64,000 bases of DNA, taken from assembly GCF_010550245.1 (NCBI RefSeq), contig NZ_JAAGLU010000002.1, positions 62,001 through 126,000 on the forward strand, given 5' to 3'. The notes under the pieces are model-generated. The model was not told where the DNA came from and searched no databases. It was given only the letters and a program-made list of their open reading frames with translations. Each line of letters starts with the position of its first letter. Within the stretch, counting starts at the first letter, position 1. Both the position numbers and the translations under genes were made by a program. This stretch comes from Streptomyces sp. SID12501 (GTDB lineage Bacteria > Actinomycetota > Actinomycetes > Streptomycetales > Streptomycetaceae). Shown one piece after another: positions 17,446-25,918 of the stretch.

Positions 17446-18699
17446 ATGAAGCCGGTGGGCCGGGTGAGCCGGGTGGGCGCCGTGGGCACGGACGAGGGCC
17501 CCGCCTTCTCGGCGCCCCTCTCCGCCGGGCGCGGCGCCGGCTGGGTGCCGCCGCTGGTGCTGCTCGTGGTGATCGCGGTCCTCGACTGGAACACCACCGG
17601 CGAGTTCCGGATCATCTCCTGGATCGTGCTGGTGCCGGGGATCGCCGCCGCGCTCTGCCGGGTGACCGGCACCGTCGTCTTCGCGGGCCTGTCCCTCGGC
17701 ACCTACGTCTTCGTCGACGGTGCCTGGCCGCACCAGTACCAGACCGGGCTGCCCGACTTCATCCTCGTCGGCCTCGGCGGGGTGCTCGCCGTCCTCGCCT
17801 GTGTGGTCCGGCTGCGCGGTGAACGGCGCATGCTGCACATGCGGGACGTCGCCGAGACCACCCGGCGTACGGTGCTGCGCCCGCTGCCGCCCGGCTGGGG
17901 CGGCCTCGACCACGCGGCGGTGTATCTCGCCGCCGACGCCTTCGCCCGCGTCGGCGGCGACTTCTACGACATCCAGCCCGGCCCGCACGGCACCCGGGTC
18001 CTCATCGGTGACGTCCAGGGCAAGGGGCTCGGCGCGGTCGAGGCTGCGGCGGCCCTGCTCGGCACGTTCCGGGAGGCCGGGTACCACGAACCGGTGCTCG
18101 CGGCGGTCGCGGAACGCCTGGAGGTACGGATGCTGCGGCACATCCGCTACCGGGCGGCCGTCGGGCGGGACGACGGCGACCGGTTCGCCACGGCCGTCCT
18201 CATCGGCTTCCCCCGGGAGGAGGGGACCGGGCTCGTCGGCGAGGTCGTGGTCGAGGTCGTCAACTTCGGGCACGAGCCTTCCCTGATCGTGTCGCGCGAC
18301 GGCGTACGGAGCCTGCCGCCGGGGGACGGACTCCCGCTCGGGCTCAGCGAGTTGACCTCGGGCGAGGGCGGGCTGCCGTCCGTGGTCCGGGTGCCCCTCG
18401 GCGCCGCGGAGACCCTGCTCCTCGTCACCGACGGTGTCACCGAGGCCCGGGACGCCGCCGGCACCTTCTTCCCGCTGCGCGAACGGGTCGCCGACGCCGT
18501 CGCCGCCGACCCGCGCACCGCCGATCCGCAGCGCCTGGTGGAGTTCGTACGGGACGGCACGCTGCGGCACTGCGGTGGGCGTCTCGCCGACGACACGACG
18601 GTGTTCGCGGTGCGCGCGGATGACAGTGTGGCTGACGGCGCGGTCGACGGTGAGGCTGACGGTTCGGCTGACCCAGGGTCAGGTACAAGCCGTCCATAG
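17446..18699 (+). CDS. Membrane PP2C/SpoIIE-type serine phosphatase
   Basis: 417 residues. Residues 25-125 hold three to four transmembrane helices. Residues about 150-390 form a SpoIIE/RsbU PP2C domain, with metal-binding acidic motifs ARVGGDFYD, LIGDVQGKGL, LLVTDGVTEARD and ADDTTVFAVR. Such proteins dephosphorylate anti-anti-sigma factors to release sigma factors. No sensory PAS/GAF domain is present, so any signal presumably enters through the membrane part. The C-terminus is a short Asp/Gly/Ala repeat. No ribosome site of note. Confidence 0.9.
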   Translation: MKPVGRVSRVGAVGTDEGPAFSAPLSAGRGAGWVPPLVLLVVIAVLDWNTTGEFRIISWIVLVPGIAAALCRVTGTVVFAGLSLGTYVFVDGAWPHQYQTGLPDFILVGLGGVLAVLACVVRLRGERRMLHMRDVAETTRRTVLRPLPPGWGGLDHAAVYLAADAFARVGGDFYDIQPGPHGTRVLIGDVQGKGLGAVEAAAALLGTFREAGYHEPVLAAVAERLEVRMLRHIRYRAAVGRDDGDRFATAVLIGFPREEGTGLVGEVVVEVVNFGHEPSLIVSRDGVRSLPPGDGLPLGLSELTSGEGGLPSVVRVPLGAAETLLLVTDGVTEARDAAGTFFPLRERVADAVAADPRTADPQRLVEFVRDGTLRHCGGRLADDTTVFAVRADDSVADGAVDGEADGSADPGSGTSRP

Positions 18700-18795
18700 G
18701 GGGTCATAGCCGTACCGCCAATCCCCCTTCGCAGTCGCACCGGTTACGGTGCTGCCTAGGGATGTGACGGTGTGACGGACGTGAGGGGAGGGACC

Positions 18796-20229
18796 ATGGC
18801 TGGGGCAACGGGTCCGATCGGCTCGATCGGCTCGACGACCGGGACCGCGCTGCTGCTTGCCGCCTCGCCCGTTGGCAAGGGCTGTCTCGTGGACGCGGCG
18901 TCCGTGCTGCCCGTCCTCGACGCCGTCGCCCCCGCCGTGCTGGCCGGCACCGACACCGCGAACGTCGTCGAACTCGCCGACCCGCTGGAGCCGCAGGCCG
19001 TTCTCACCCGCCTGCGCGCCGCCGCGATGACTCCCGGGCCGCTCACCGTCTTCCTCACCGGGCAGCTCCAACTCGACCGCAAACAGCACCTTCCGCATCT
19101 CGCCCTGGCCCGCACGACCCCCGCGACGGTCCGCTACACCGCCTTCCCCTGGCACTGGATCGCGGAGGAGCTGCGGTTGCGGGCGCCGGGGACGACGACC
19201 CTGTTCCTCGACCTGCACGCCGATGCCGCCGCGTGGCAGTACCTCACGGGGCGGGGGCTCGGTGCGGGGCGGGGAGTGAGCGTGTACGGGAGGGTGGCTC
19301 CGCCGCCGCCCCGGCGGGCGGTGGCCGTGCCGACGTACATGAAGACGGTCGCGACGATCCTGCGCAGCGGGTACCGGCCCGAGTCGGGGCGGTTGCATCA
19401 GCAGGCGCTCGGACGGCTGTCGTCGGAGGGCGCGGCTTACGGGGATGTGGTGCTGGAGTGGGACGCGGTGACCGGGGCCGGTGTGCACGCCGGGTTCGTT
19501 CCGCCCCCGCCGCGCCTGCCCGTACCGTCCCAGGGGGGCTCCGCCCCCAGACCCCCGGACGGGCTGAAAAGGCCGGTCGGCGCCGAAGAGGTGCCCGGCG
19601 AAGCCGCGAAGGCGGGGCCGGCCGGACCGGCGGTCCCCGCCGAACCGGCGGTCCCCGCCGAACCACTGGCCCCGGTCGAACCGCCGGCGCCTGTTGCGGT
19701 CGCACCGCGTCGACTCGCCGTCGTCAAGAACGTCGTCGAGAACGTTGTCAAGAACGTCGTCGAGGACAGTGATCCACACTCCTTCATCACCTCCGCCGTC
19801 CAGGCGGGGAGGCACGCCGACGCCGACGCGCTCGCTGCCGAGCGGGAACAGGCGGCCTCCCGTTCGCACGGCCCCGCCTCCGAGGAGGCGTTGCACTGGA
19901 CCGAGGTCCGGGCCGATCTCGCGATGTTCGCCGGGGACCCGGCCCGCAGCTGCCGGGCCTGGCTGACCGTCGCCGGTACGCGGCTCAGGGCCGGGCAGGC
20001 ACCGGACGAGCCTGCCGTCGAGGCGGCCGTCGACCGGGCCCACCACCAGTGGACGAGCCTCGGCGAGAGCGCCGACGCGCGTGAACTCGGCCCGGTGGTC
20101 GTCGAGTTGAGGCGTCGGGTGCCCGGCCGGCGCGAAGGGGCCGTACGGCATGCCGAGCGGCAGCTGGAGAAGCTGGGGAAGCCGGGGAAGCCGGGGAAGG
20201 CGCGGACCGCCCAGCACGTGCCCGGCTGA
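18796..20229 (+). CDS. Unknown protein with repeat-derived linker
   Basis: 477 residues. The N-terminal domain (about 10-225: TALLLAASPV, VVELADPLEP, FLTGQLQLDRKQ, TTTLFLDLHADAA) alternates strands and helices like a Rossmann or caspase-like fold, but no catalytic His/Cys dyad can be assigned. Residues about 235-310 are a Pro/Ala/Val linker that contains an in-frame dispersed repeat and EPAVPAEPAVPAEP units. NVVENVVKNVVED follows, from 18-bp DNA repeats, then a helical C-terminal domain (about 330-450). GGGGAGGG precedes the ATG. Its stop abuts the convergent ATPase gene. Function not inferred. Confidence 0.75.
   Translation: MAGATGPIGSIGSTTGTALLLAASPVGKGCLVDAASVLPVLDAVAPAVLAGTDTANVVELADPLEPQAVLTRLRAAAMTPGPLTVFLTGQLQLDRKQHLPHLALARTTPATVRYTAFPWHWIAEELRLRAPGTTTLFLDLHADAAAWQYLTGRGLGAGRGVSVYGRVAPPPPRRAVAVPTYMKTVATILRSGYRPESGRLHQQALGRLSSEGAAYGDVVLEWDAVTGAGVHAGFVPPPPRLPVPSQGGSAPRPPDGLKRPVGAEEVPGEAAKAGPAGPAVPAEPAVPAEPLAPVEPPAPVAVAPRRLAVVKNVVENVVKNVVEDSDPHSFITSAVQAGRHADADALAAEREQAASRSHGPASEEALHWTEVRADLAMFAGDPARSCRAWLTVAGTRLRAGQAPDEPAVEAAVDRAHHQWTSLGESADARELGPVVVELRRRVPGRREGAVRHAERQLEKLGKPGKPGKARTAQHVPG
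19529..19557 (+). repeat. Streptomyces dispersed GC-hairpin repeat inside a CDS
   Basis: The segment contains GGGGGGCTCCGCCCCCAGA followed by CCCCCGG. I recognise this as a hairpin-forming repeat scattered, mostly between genes, through Streptomyces chromosomes. Here it sits in frame within the 18796-20229 gene and encodes part of its flexible linker. Confidence 0.6.
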
Positions 20230-20868
20230 CTAGGCCGCACGTTTGGTCCGTGCAGTGATCGTTGTGGTCAACAGCTGGTCCAGCAGTGCCGAACGTGCCT
20301 GGTCTGCTCCTGAACCTCGCGATGCCCGGATGCCCGGTGGCAGGACAAGCGGCGGACGCTGCTGGTGGGTGCCCGACTCGATCGACACATCGAGTGGCAG
20401 TTTCGCCCACACGATTTTGCCGCCGATGATGGGGCGGAAGATGTCCCACTGCTCCGCCAACGCCTCGACGAGCAGCAGCCCCCGCCCGCCGACCGCTTCA
20501 ACACCGGGGTTCTTCCGTACGGGCACCGCTTCTGTCCTGTCCCAGACCTCGACGTACAGGCTGGTTTCCAGCGCCCGGAGCTGTATCCCGATGACATGCT
20601 CCGAAGTGATCTGCCCCGACTTCAGCTGATCGTCGATGATGCCGCCAGCCCTGACCGCGTTGGTGACGAGTTCGCTCATGATGAGCGCAGCCGTGTCGAT
20701 GTGCTTTTCGAAGTGCCAGTGCGCCAGCGTGTGCCGGACGAAGATCCGTGAGCACGGGACCGCCGTGGGGACGGCGACCAGACGGAGTGACGCGGCCAAG
20801 AGGGGAATCGGGGTCACGATGTCCTTGGTGGTCACGTTGGCCCGCCGTTCCTGGTGGTCAGCGTGCAT
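20230..20868 (-). CDS. RsbW-like ATP-binding (anti-sigma kinase fold) protein
   Basis: 212 residues. A HATPase_c_2 fold: N-box in ALIMSELVTNAVRAGG (about residues 63-78), G1-like region in YVEVWDRTEAVPV, and a G2 box VGGRGLLLVEALAEQWDI (about residues 130-150). The last 40 residues are an extra basic tail. GAGAGGA before ATG supports this start; the first 37 bases overlap the end of the next upstream gene. Third gene of a leftward operon (21649 to 20230) divergent from an XRE/DUF397 pair, as in whiJ- and abaA-like clusters. Confidence 0.82.
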   Translation of the reverse strand: MHADHQERRANVTTKDIVTPIPLLAASLRLVAVPTAVPCSRIFVRHTLAHWHFEKHIDTAALIMSELVTNAVRAGGIIDDQLKSGQITSEHVIGIQLRALETSLYVEVWDRTEAVPVRKNPGVEAVGGRGLLLVEALAEQWDIFRPIIGGKIVWAKLPLDVSIESGTHQQRPPLVLPPGIRASRGSGADQARSALLDQLLTTTITARTKRAA

Positions 20869-21218
20869 GTTGAGGCTTCCTCTCCGGCGGAAGTGGCGAT
20901 CCACACCAGGCCGCTGATGTCCTGTTGCAGCAGTTCTTTCGCGAGATGGGCGAGCGGCGGCAACTGGTTGAGGTGCTCGTAAGTCGGCACGACCACGTTG
21001 CGGACGCCGTGGTTCTGGCAGTAGCGGGTCACGGCGTGCAGGGCCACGACGTATCCCGGTCGCTTCTCGACGGCCACCAACGTCAGCACGAGTCCCGCTC
21101 GGTCTGCGAAGTCCGCCATGGCCGCGACGAGGCGCAGTTCTTCCTGCTCGTCGACACCATCGAGTCGGCGCAGGTAACCGGCGCACGGGGGACGGGGACG
21201 GTTCGTGTCAACGGTCAC
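20832..21218 (-). CDS. Resolvase-like protein lacking the catalytic serine
   Basis: 128 residues. CAGYLRRLDG, an Arg-rich helix, RYCQNHGVRNVVVPTYEHLNQL and HLAKELLQQDISGL follow the topology of the serine-recombinase N-terminal domain (YxRxS...; ...vvvr.ldRLsR...). The position of the nucleophilic Ser holds Leu/Asp, and no DNA-binding C-terminal domain follows. It is therefore probably a non-catalytic fold adopted as a regulatory partner. GTG start inside the stop of the upstream ATPase gene (GTGA overlap), with AAGGAGGGG at good distance. Confidence 0.65.
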   Translation of the reverse strand: MTVDTNRPRPPCAGYLRRLDGVDEQEELRLVAAMADFADRAGLVLTLVAVEKRPGYVVALHAVTRYCQNHGVRNVVVPTYEHLNQLPPLAHLAKELLQQDISGLVWIATSAGEEASTCTLTTRNGGPT

Positions 21219-21649
21219 GCCATCCCCTCCTTCGAGCCCTTCGGGGAAACTGCCAGTTCCGCCCACACGCTCTTTCCAATCACCCTCGGCGTCACACCCC
21301 AGTCGTCAGCGAGCGCTGCCACGACCTGAAGTCCTCGGCCGCCTTCGGATTCGTCGCCGTCCTCGGGGGTGGGCGAACCGGCGCTCGGCATGCCGCTGGC
21401 CGCGTCACGGACGTCAACGCGCAGACGACCACCGTCAAGGTGGTAGGTCACTGCTACGCGACTTCCTCGTGTTGCTCGGCCGTGGATTACCGCGTTTGTC
21501 ACCAACTCGGTGACTACCCACTCCAGTGAGTCAGCGACGGAATCGGGTAAGCGCCATTGCCTGGAGAGAGCTCTGGCCTGGGCGCGGGCGACCGGCACGG
21601 ATGGGCGGTATCTCCTGTACCGCACCTGCAAGTTCATAGTTTCAGCCAT
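21215..21649 (-). CDS. RsbW-like ATP-binding protein
   Basis: 144 residues of HATPase_c_2 fold: WVVTELVTNAVIHGRA (N-box, about residues 43-58), RLRVDVRDAASGMP (G1) and EGGRGLQVVAALADDWGV (G2). In streptomycetes this family is large and often paired with XRE/DUF397 genes rather than sigma factors. First gene of a three-gene leftward operon with translational overlaps. Start MAETMNLQV has AGGGG 9 bases upstream; divergent from the XRE gene with about 210 bases between. Confidence 0.87.
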   Translation of the reverse strand: MAETMNLQVRYRRYRPSVPVARAQARALSRQWRLPDSVADSLEWVVTELVTNAVIHGRATRGSRVAVTYHLDGGRLRVDVRDAASGMPSAGSPTPEDGDESEGGRGLQVVAALADDWGVTPRVIGKSVWAELAVSPKGSKEGMA

Positions 21650-21858
21650 ACTCGGTCCCCTCGGACGGGTTCGCGGGCGGACGGGCCTGGGAGGCTCCGC
21701 ATAGCGTGAGCAGATGAACCTCCGTGGTGAGTACTCTGCACTATGAGTACAGCAAAGTGTCAAGTACCCACTTTGAGAGGGCCCGAATGCCTGTTGCCCT
21801 CACCGTGACGTGAGCGGCACACTTGACCTGCGAGAAGGAGAAGGGAGGCGGCCGACCA

Positions 21859-22725
21859 GTGCCCATCAACAACAACCCGACGTTCCGCCAGAGGCGGTTG
21901 GCGCGGACGCTGCGCGAACTGCGGACGGCGGCCGGGCTGACGCATGCCGACGCCGCCAAGGTGCTCGGTTCGGCGGAATCAAAGGTCGGCCGGATCGAGA
22001 ACTCCCAGTCAGGCATCCGGCTGCCCGACCTGCGCGCCCTGATGGACGCGTACAACGTCACCGACCCGACCGAACGGGCCGCGATCGAGAAGCTGTCGCG
22101 CGAGGCCAGACAAAAGGGATGGTGGAGCCGGTACGTCAACGTGGTCGATCCGGCGTACGCGGCATACGCAGCCGTGGAATGGGACGCGTCGGAGCTGTAC
22201 AACGTCGAGACCAACTTGGTGCCCGGTCTGCTGCAAGTGCCGGAATACACCGAAGCGCTGATCCGGTTGCAGGTGCCGGAAGCCACGCCGGATCACGTGG
22301 AAGCTCAGGTCAGCGTGCGTCGCGAGCGGAAGACCATCCTGACCCGGGACAGCCCGCTGCAACTGTGGGTTGTCATCGCCGAGAACGTCCTGTACCACCG
22401 GGTCGGCAGCCGCGAGGTGATGAAGGCTCAGCTCGAGGCCCTGGCCGCGGACAGCCGGAAGCAGAACATCGAGCTTCAGATCCTGCCGCGCGAAGACCCC
22501 ATGAACGCCTGCCTCTTCGGTCCGTACGTGATCATGAGCTTCCCCACCTCGGCGGAGACGGACGTCGTCTACACCGAGTCACCCACCAGCACCCTCTACT
22601 ACGAGGAGGCGGCCGACGTGGAGACGTACACGACGTTGTTCCGTCGCCTCAACATGGCCGCAGCCAACGTCAGCAAGTCCCGGGCGCTCATCCAGAACGC
22701 CCTTCAAGAAATGGAACAGGGCTGA
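21859..22725 (+). CDS. XRE-family regulator with DUF5753 (WhiJ-like)
   Basis: 288 residues. An N-terminal HTH (residues 5-65: RQRRLARTLRELRTAAGLTH, SAESKVGRIENS) is followed by a DUF5753 domain with WWSRY, ETNLVPGLLQVPEYTEAL, RQ-type RRERKTIL and the terminal strand motif VVYTESPTS. This is the Streptomyces-specific WhiJ-like class controlling development and antibiotic genes. GTG start chosen for AAGGGAGG. The stop overlaps the next ATG (ATGA). Confidence 0.92.
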   Translation: MPINNNPTFRQRRLARTLRELRTAAGLTHADAAKVLGSAESKVGRIENSQSGIRLPDLRALMDAYNVTDPTERAAIEKLSREARQKGWWSRYVNVVDPAYAAYAAVEWDASELYNVETNLVPGLLQVPEYTEALIRLQVPEATPDHVEAQVSVRRERKTILTRDSPLQLWVVIAENVLYHRVGSREVMKAQLEALAADSRKQNIELQILPREDPMNACLFGPYVIMSFPTSAETDVVYTESPTSTLYYEEAADVETYTTLFRRLNMAAANVSKSRALIQNALQEMEQG

Positions 22726-22949
22726 TGAAGCCAACCACTCAACCCGCTTCGGCCCCACTGGAGTGGGTGAAGTCGTCGTACTCAGGAAACAACGGCAACT
22801 GTGTAGAGATTGCCGCTTTGCCCGGTGGCAGCCGGGCGCTGCGTGACAGCAAGAACCCATCGGGGCCGGTGCTCACGTTCTCCGGCGCGGAGTTCGCCGA
22901 GTTCATAGCCGGCGCTGGTGCTGGCATAGGCGAGTTCGGCCAGGCGTAG
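22725..22949 (+). CDS. DUF397 small protein (WhiJ-partner type)
   Basis: 74 residues with the complete DUF397 pattern: EWVKSSYSGNNGNCVEIA, then ALRDSKNPSGPVLTFS and AEFAEFIAGA. DUF397 proteins are proposed to act as antitoxin-like or co-regulatory partners of the adjacent WhiJ-like XRE protein. Starts inside the stop of that gene, so the two are translationally coupled. Confidence 0.93.
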   Translation: MKPTTQPASAPLEWVKSSYSGNNGNCVEIAALPGGSRALRDSKNPSGPVLTFSGAEFAEFIAGAGAGIGEFGQA

Positions 22950-23145
22950 TAGCTGGATTCACCGAACGAGCGTGCCCGGTCCTCTGCCGTGGGTCGGGCT
23001 GAGAGACCGGCGATGCCATTGGTCCTCTGGGGGCCAGGGCAGAGTGCGGCGTCACCGAGTCCGTCTGACACAGGCCGACCTGCGGGGACGTGATCACTGC
23101 GCGGCCCCGACAGCCTGCGTCACATCCAGGCTTGTGAGACACCGG

Positions 23146-25227
23146 TCACCAGAGCTTCGGCCCGTCCACCGCCCGCTTTTCCAACGCCGAAGCGAGGTTG
23201 TTGCGTGTCGTGCGGGTGTCGGGGTGGTTGTCGCCCAGCACCCGCACCATGTCCTGCAGCGTGCGCTGGTACATGGCGATCGCCTCCAGTAGTCTCCGCG
23301 CTGCTCGGTAGGCGCTGGCGAGGTTGTTGCGGGAGGTCAGGGTGGAGGGGTGGTCTTCGCCGAGCACCCGGGTGCGGTCGGTGAGGGTCTGTTCGTACAG
23401 CGGGATTGCGCGGCTCAGGTTCCCCGCCGACTGGTATGCGCCGGCGAGGTTGTTGCGGGAGGTCAGGGTGTCGGGGTGGTCTTCGCCCAGTACCCGGGTG
23501 CGGTCGGTGAGGGTCTGTTCGTACAGCGGGATTGCGCGGCTCAGGTTCCCCGCCGACTCGTAGGCGCCGGCGAGGTTGTTGCGGGAGGTCAGGGTGGAGG
23601 GGTGGTCTTCGCCGAGCACCCGCACCATGTCGGTGATGGTCTGTTCGTACAGCGGGATTGCGCGGCTCAGGTTCCCCGCCGACTGGTAGGCGTAGGCGAG
23701 GTTGTTGCGGGAGGTCAGGGTGGAGGGGTGGTCTTCGCCCAGTACCCGGGTGCGGTTGGCGAGGGCGCGTTGAAGGTGTCTGATGGCGCGGGCGTGCTGG
23801 CCCTGGTTGTCGAGGAAGTTCCCGGTGCGGTTGAGGATGTCTGCCGTGGTGGCAGTGTCGGTCTCGTGGGTGGCGCGGTCGGCGAAGGCGTCGATGTGGG
23901 GGAGCAGAGTGCGCCAAGTGGGCCAGGTGGCGGGGGTGTCCCAGGTGTTGGGCAGGGCGGTGCGCAGGTTGGCGGTGGCCTGTTCGCGGGCCTGGGCGAC
24001 GTGGTGGAGGGTGCGGTGGGGGTCGTCGGGTTCGGGGTCGGGGGTGCGGGCGGGGGGGGGGACGAGCCGGTGGATGGACAAGGTGCCGGTGGCTGGGTCG
24101 GGGGTGATCATGCTGTAGGCGGTCAGGAGGCCGAGCGCGGCGTTCTGCGTAGGGGGGTCGGCGGGTCCTGTCAGGGTGGTGGGGATGTGGTCGGGGGCGT
24201 ACCAGGCCAGGGTCCGTAGCAGGTCGGCGGCGGCGGGCTGGAGCTCGATGATGCGGCCCAGGGTGATGTTCCAGATGCGGGCGATGGTGCGCTCGGCCGG
24301 GGTGGTGGCCGCGCCGTTGCGGTACATCGCCGCCGGGTACTCGGCGAGCAGGGCCAGGTAGGCGCGGGGGGTGGTGAGCGGGTTCTGGGCGAGGTAGGCC
24401 GCCGCCTGCTCGATGGCCAGGGGCAGGTGGCCGAGTTCTTCGCACAGGTCGGCGGCGCCGTCCAGGTCCCGTCCGGGGTGCTGGTCGGTGGTGATGCGGG
24501 TGAACAGGTCCAGGGACTCGTCCGGGTCCAGGATGTCCAGGCGGAGCACGGTGGTTGCGTTGGTCCAGGCGGTGGCGAGGCGGCTGGTGATCAGGAAGCG
24601 TCCGTCCCGGGCGCGGGCGAGCAGGCCGGTGATGTCGGCGGGATCGTTGACGTTGTCCAGGACGATCAGCCAGCCGGTGTGGGTGGCCAGCCACTGCGCG
24701 GCGCGTTCGGCGAGCGCCTCGGCAGTCAGGGCTTTGGCCAGGGCCGGTTGCAGGGCGGTGGCGAGGTCGGCCAGGCCCTGCTGGACGGCGGCGGGGCCGT
24801 CGGCGCTGATCCACCGGACGAGGGCGTGGCCGTGGGGACGGGTGGCGGCCCAGTGCGCGGCCAGGGTGCTCTTGCCGATCCCGCCCAGCCCGTGCACCGC
24901 CTGGATGACCGCTTGGCCCCCGGAGGAGAGCGCGGTGTCCAGCCGCTCCAGTTCGCGGGCGCGGCCCACGAACGTGGCCGGGCGTACTGGCAGGTTGTCC
25001 AGCCCTGGTGGGGCCTGCACCTCGGCCGCGGGGACGAGCGCCTCGCGCGGCAGCTGAACGGCCGTGGCGTTGTCCCCTGTCATGGCGGTCCCCAGGAAAT
25101 CGCCGCCGCCGGTGTTCATCGCGATGGACCGCGTCCCGGATGCCTCGGTGTGGGCTTCGGTGTGAGGGAGGGCATCGGGCTCAGGCGCCTGCGGTTCCAT
25201 GGGCTCTTCCGTGAAGGGCCGCTTCAC
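23146..25227 (-). CDS. NB-ARC STAND ATPase with C-terminal TPR array
   Basis: 693 residues. An N-terminal 45-residue segment holds the motif SGTRSIAM...GTAMTGDN also found, twice, in the upstream partner. The NB-ARC domain follows (about residues 75-390) with VGRARELERL, Walker A GLGGIGKST (about residue 113), Walker B WLIVLDNVND, RFLITSR sensor and LGHLPLAIEQAAAY (GLPLA-type motif). The C-terminus is five 42-residue TPRs (about 482-690) that are nearly identical (TRVLGEDHPSTLTSRNNLA). STAND ATPases of this form act as ligand-triggered switches in signalling or defence; no effector domain is visible in this chain. GTG start overlaps the stop of the partner gene (GTGA). Confidence 0.88.
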   Translation of the reverse strand: MKRPFTEEPMEPQAPEPDALPHTEAHTEASGTRSIAMNTGGGDFLGTAMTGDNATAVQLPREALVPAAEVQAPPGLDNLPVRPATFVGRARELERLDTALSSGGQAVIQAVHGLGGIGKSTLAAHWAATRPHGHALVRWISADGPAAVQQGLADLATALQPALAKALTAEALAERAAQWLATHTGWLIVLDNVNDPADITGLLARARDGRFLITSRLATAWTNATTVLRLDILDPDESLDLFTRITTDQHPGRDLDGAADLCEELGHLPLAIEQAAAYLAQNPLTTPRAYLALLAEYPAAMYRNGAATTPAERTIARIWNITLGRIIELQPAAADLLRTLAWYAPDHIPTTLTGPADPPTQNAALGLLTAYSMITPDPATGTLSIHRLVPPPARTPDPEPDDPHRTLHHVAQAREQATANLRTALPNTWDTPATWPTWRTLLPHIDAFADRATHETDTATTADILNRTGNFLDNQGQHARAIRHLQRALANRTRVLGEDHPSTLTSRNNLAYAYQSAGNLSRAIPLYEQTITDMVRVLGEDHPSTLTSRNNLAGAYESAGNLSRAIPLYEQTLTDRTRVLGEDHPDTLTSRNNLAGAYQSAGNLSRAIPLYEQTLTDRTRVLGEDHPSTLTSRNNLASAYRAARRLLEAIAMYQRTLQDMVRVLGDNHPDTRTTRNNLASALEKRAVDGPKLW
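23187..23770 (-). repeat. Tandem 126-bp coding repeats (TPR array)
   Basis: About four and a half copies of a 126-bp unit encode the TPRs; the inner copies are almost identical at nucleotide level, including synonymous sites. That indicates recent tandem duplication or gene conversion. Confidence 0.9.
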
Positions 25228-25733
25228 GCAGGGTCCTCGCCGAACTGGTCTCCGGTGGAGACTGTGCCCCCGGGGTTGCCGTGGACGGCGATCGACCGTT
25301 CTCCGGACGCGGTCACCGAGCCCGGCGCGGACTCGGGCCTGGGCTCGGGCTGAGGTTGTGCCGAATCCGGTGCCGGGGCGGCCGGAGTCGCGGTCGCCGG
25401 ACGGGCCGGAGCATTGCGTGTCCCGGAGTCCCCGGTGGAGATATTGCCGACCGGGCTGCCTTTGACGGCGATGCTGCGCTCGCCGGATGCCGTGACCGGG
25501 CCGTCGGGCGGCGGGGCCGGTGTGTTTTCCTGCTGGCTGCGGGTGGCGAAGCCCTGCCCCCATGTGGCGGCCAGCGTGGCCAGCACCACCCCGAGCGTCG
25601 ACGAGAGCGACCAGCGGATCGCGGGATCTGTGACCGTCGATGGCAGGAACACGGCACCGCACAGCCACGTGGGTAGCGCGAAGGCCATGGCCGTGACCAG
25701 TCCCGCAGCCGCCCACCGGAGATTTCGTCGCAT
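25224..25733 (-). CDS. Two-helix membrane protein with paired ASGERSIAV...STGD motifs
   Basis: 169 residues. Two transmembrane helices (about residues 6-28 and 35-60), then a soluble tail with two copies of the motif VTASGERSIAV-x-G-x-P-x-G-x-(I/V)STGD at about residues 85-110 and 140-165, separated by a Pro/Ala/Gln linker. The same motif, altered, begins the downstream NB-ARC protein. Four-base GTGA overlap with that gene. GAGGGGG precedes the ATG. The motif could be a docking element that ties the STAND ATPase to the membrane; that is inference. Confidence 0.72.
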   Translation of the reverse strand: MRRNLRWAAAGLVTAMAFALPTWLCGAVFLPSTVTDPAIRWSLSSTLGVVLATLAATWGQGFATRSQQENTPAPPPDGPVTASGERSIAVKGSPVGNISTGDSGTRNAPARPATATPAAPAPDSAQPQPEPRPESAPGSVTASGERSIAVHGNPGGTVSTGDQFGEDPA

Positions 25734-25918
25734 GCCTGCCCCCTCGACGCGTACCGTCCCATCCGCGACCACAATGGCAGTAACTCCCGTGCCCTGGAGG
25801 CTGATCGCGCATACGGACCTGGCCGCGCCGATGCGCCGGCAGTCACGCCGAACACGTCGGCGAGGTTAAGCGGATCGGGCCACCATGCAGGTCACCAGCC
25901 CGGGCAACCCGCACGCCA

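Noticed and set aside
23187..23770. Possible CRISPR-like or minisatellite array
   Set aside because: The 126-bp units are in frame and encode TPRs; there are no spacers.
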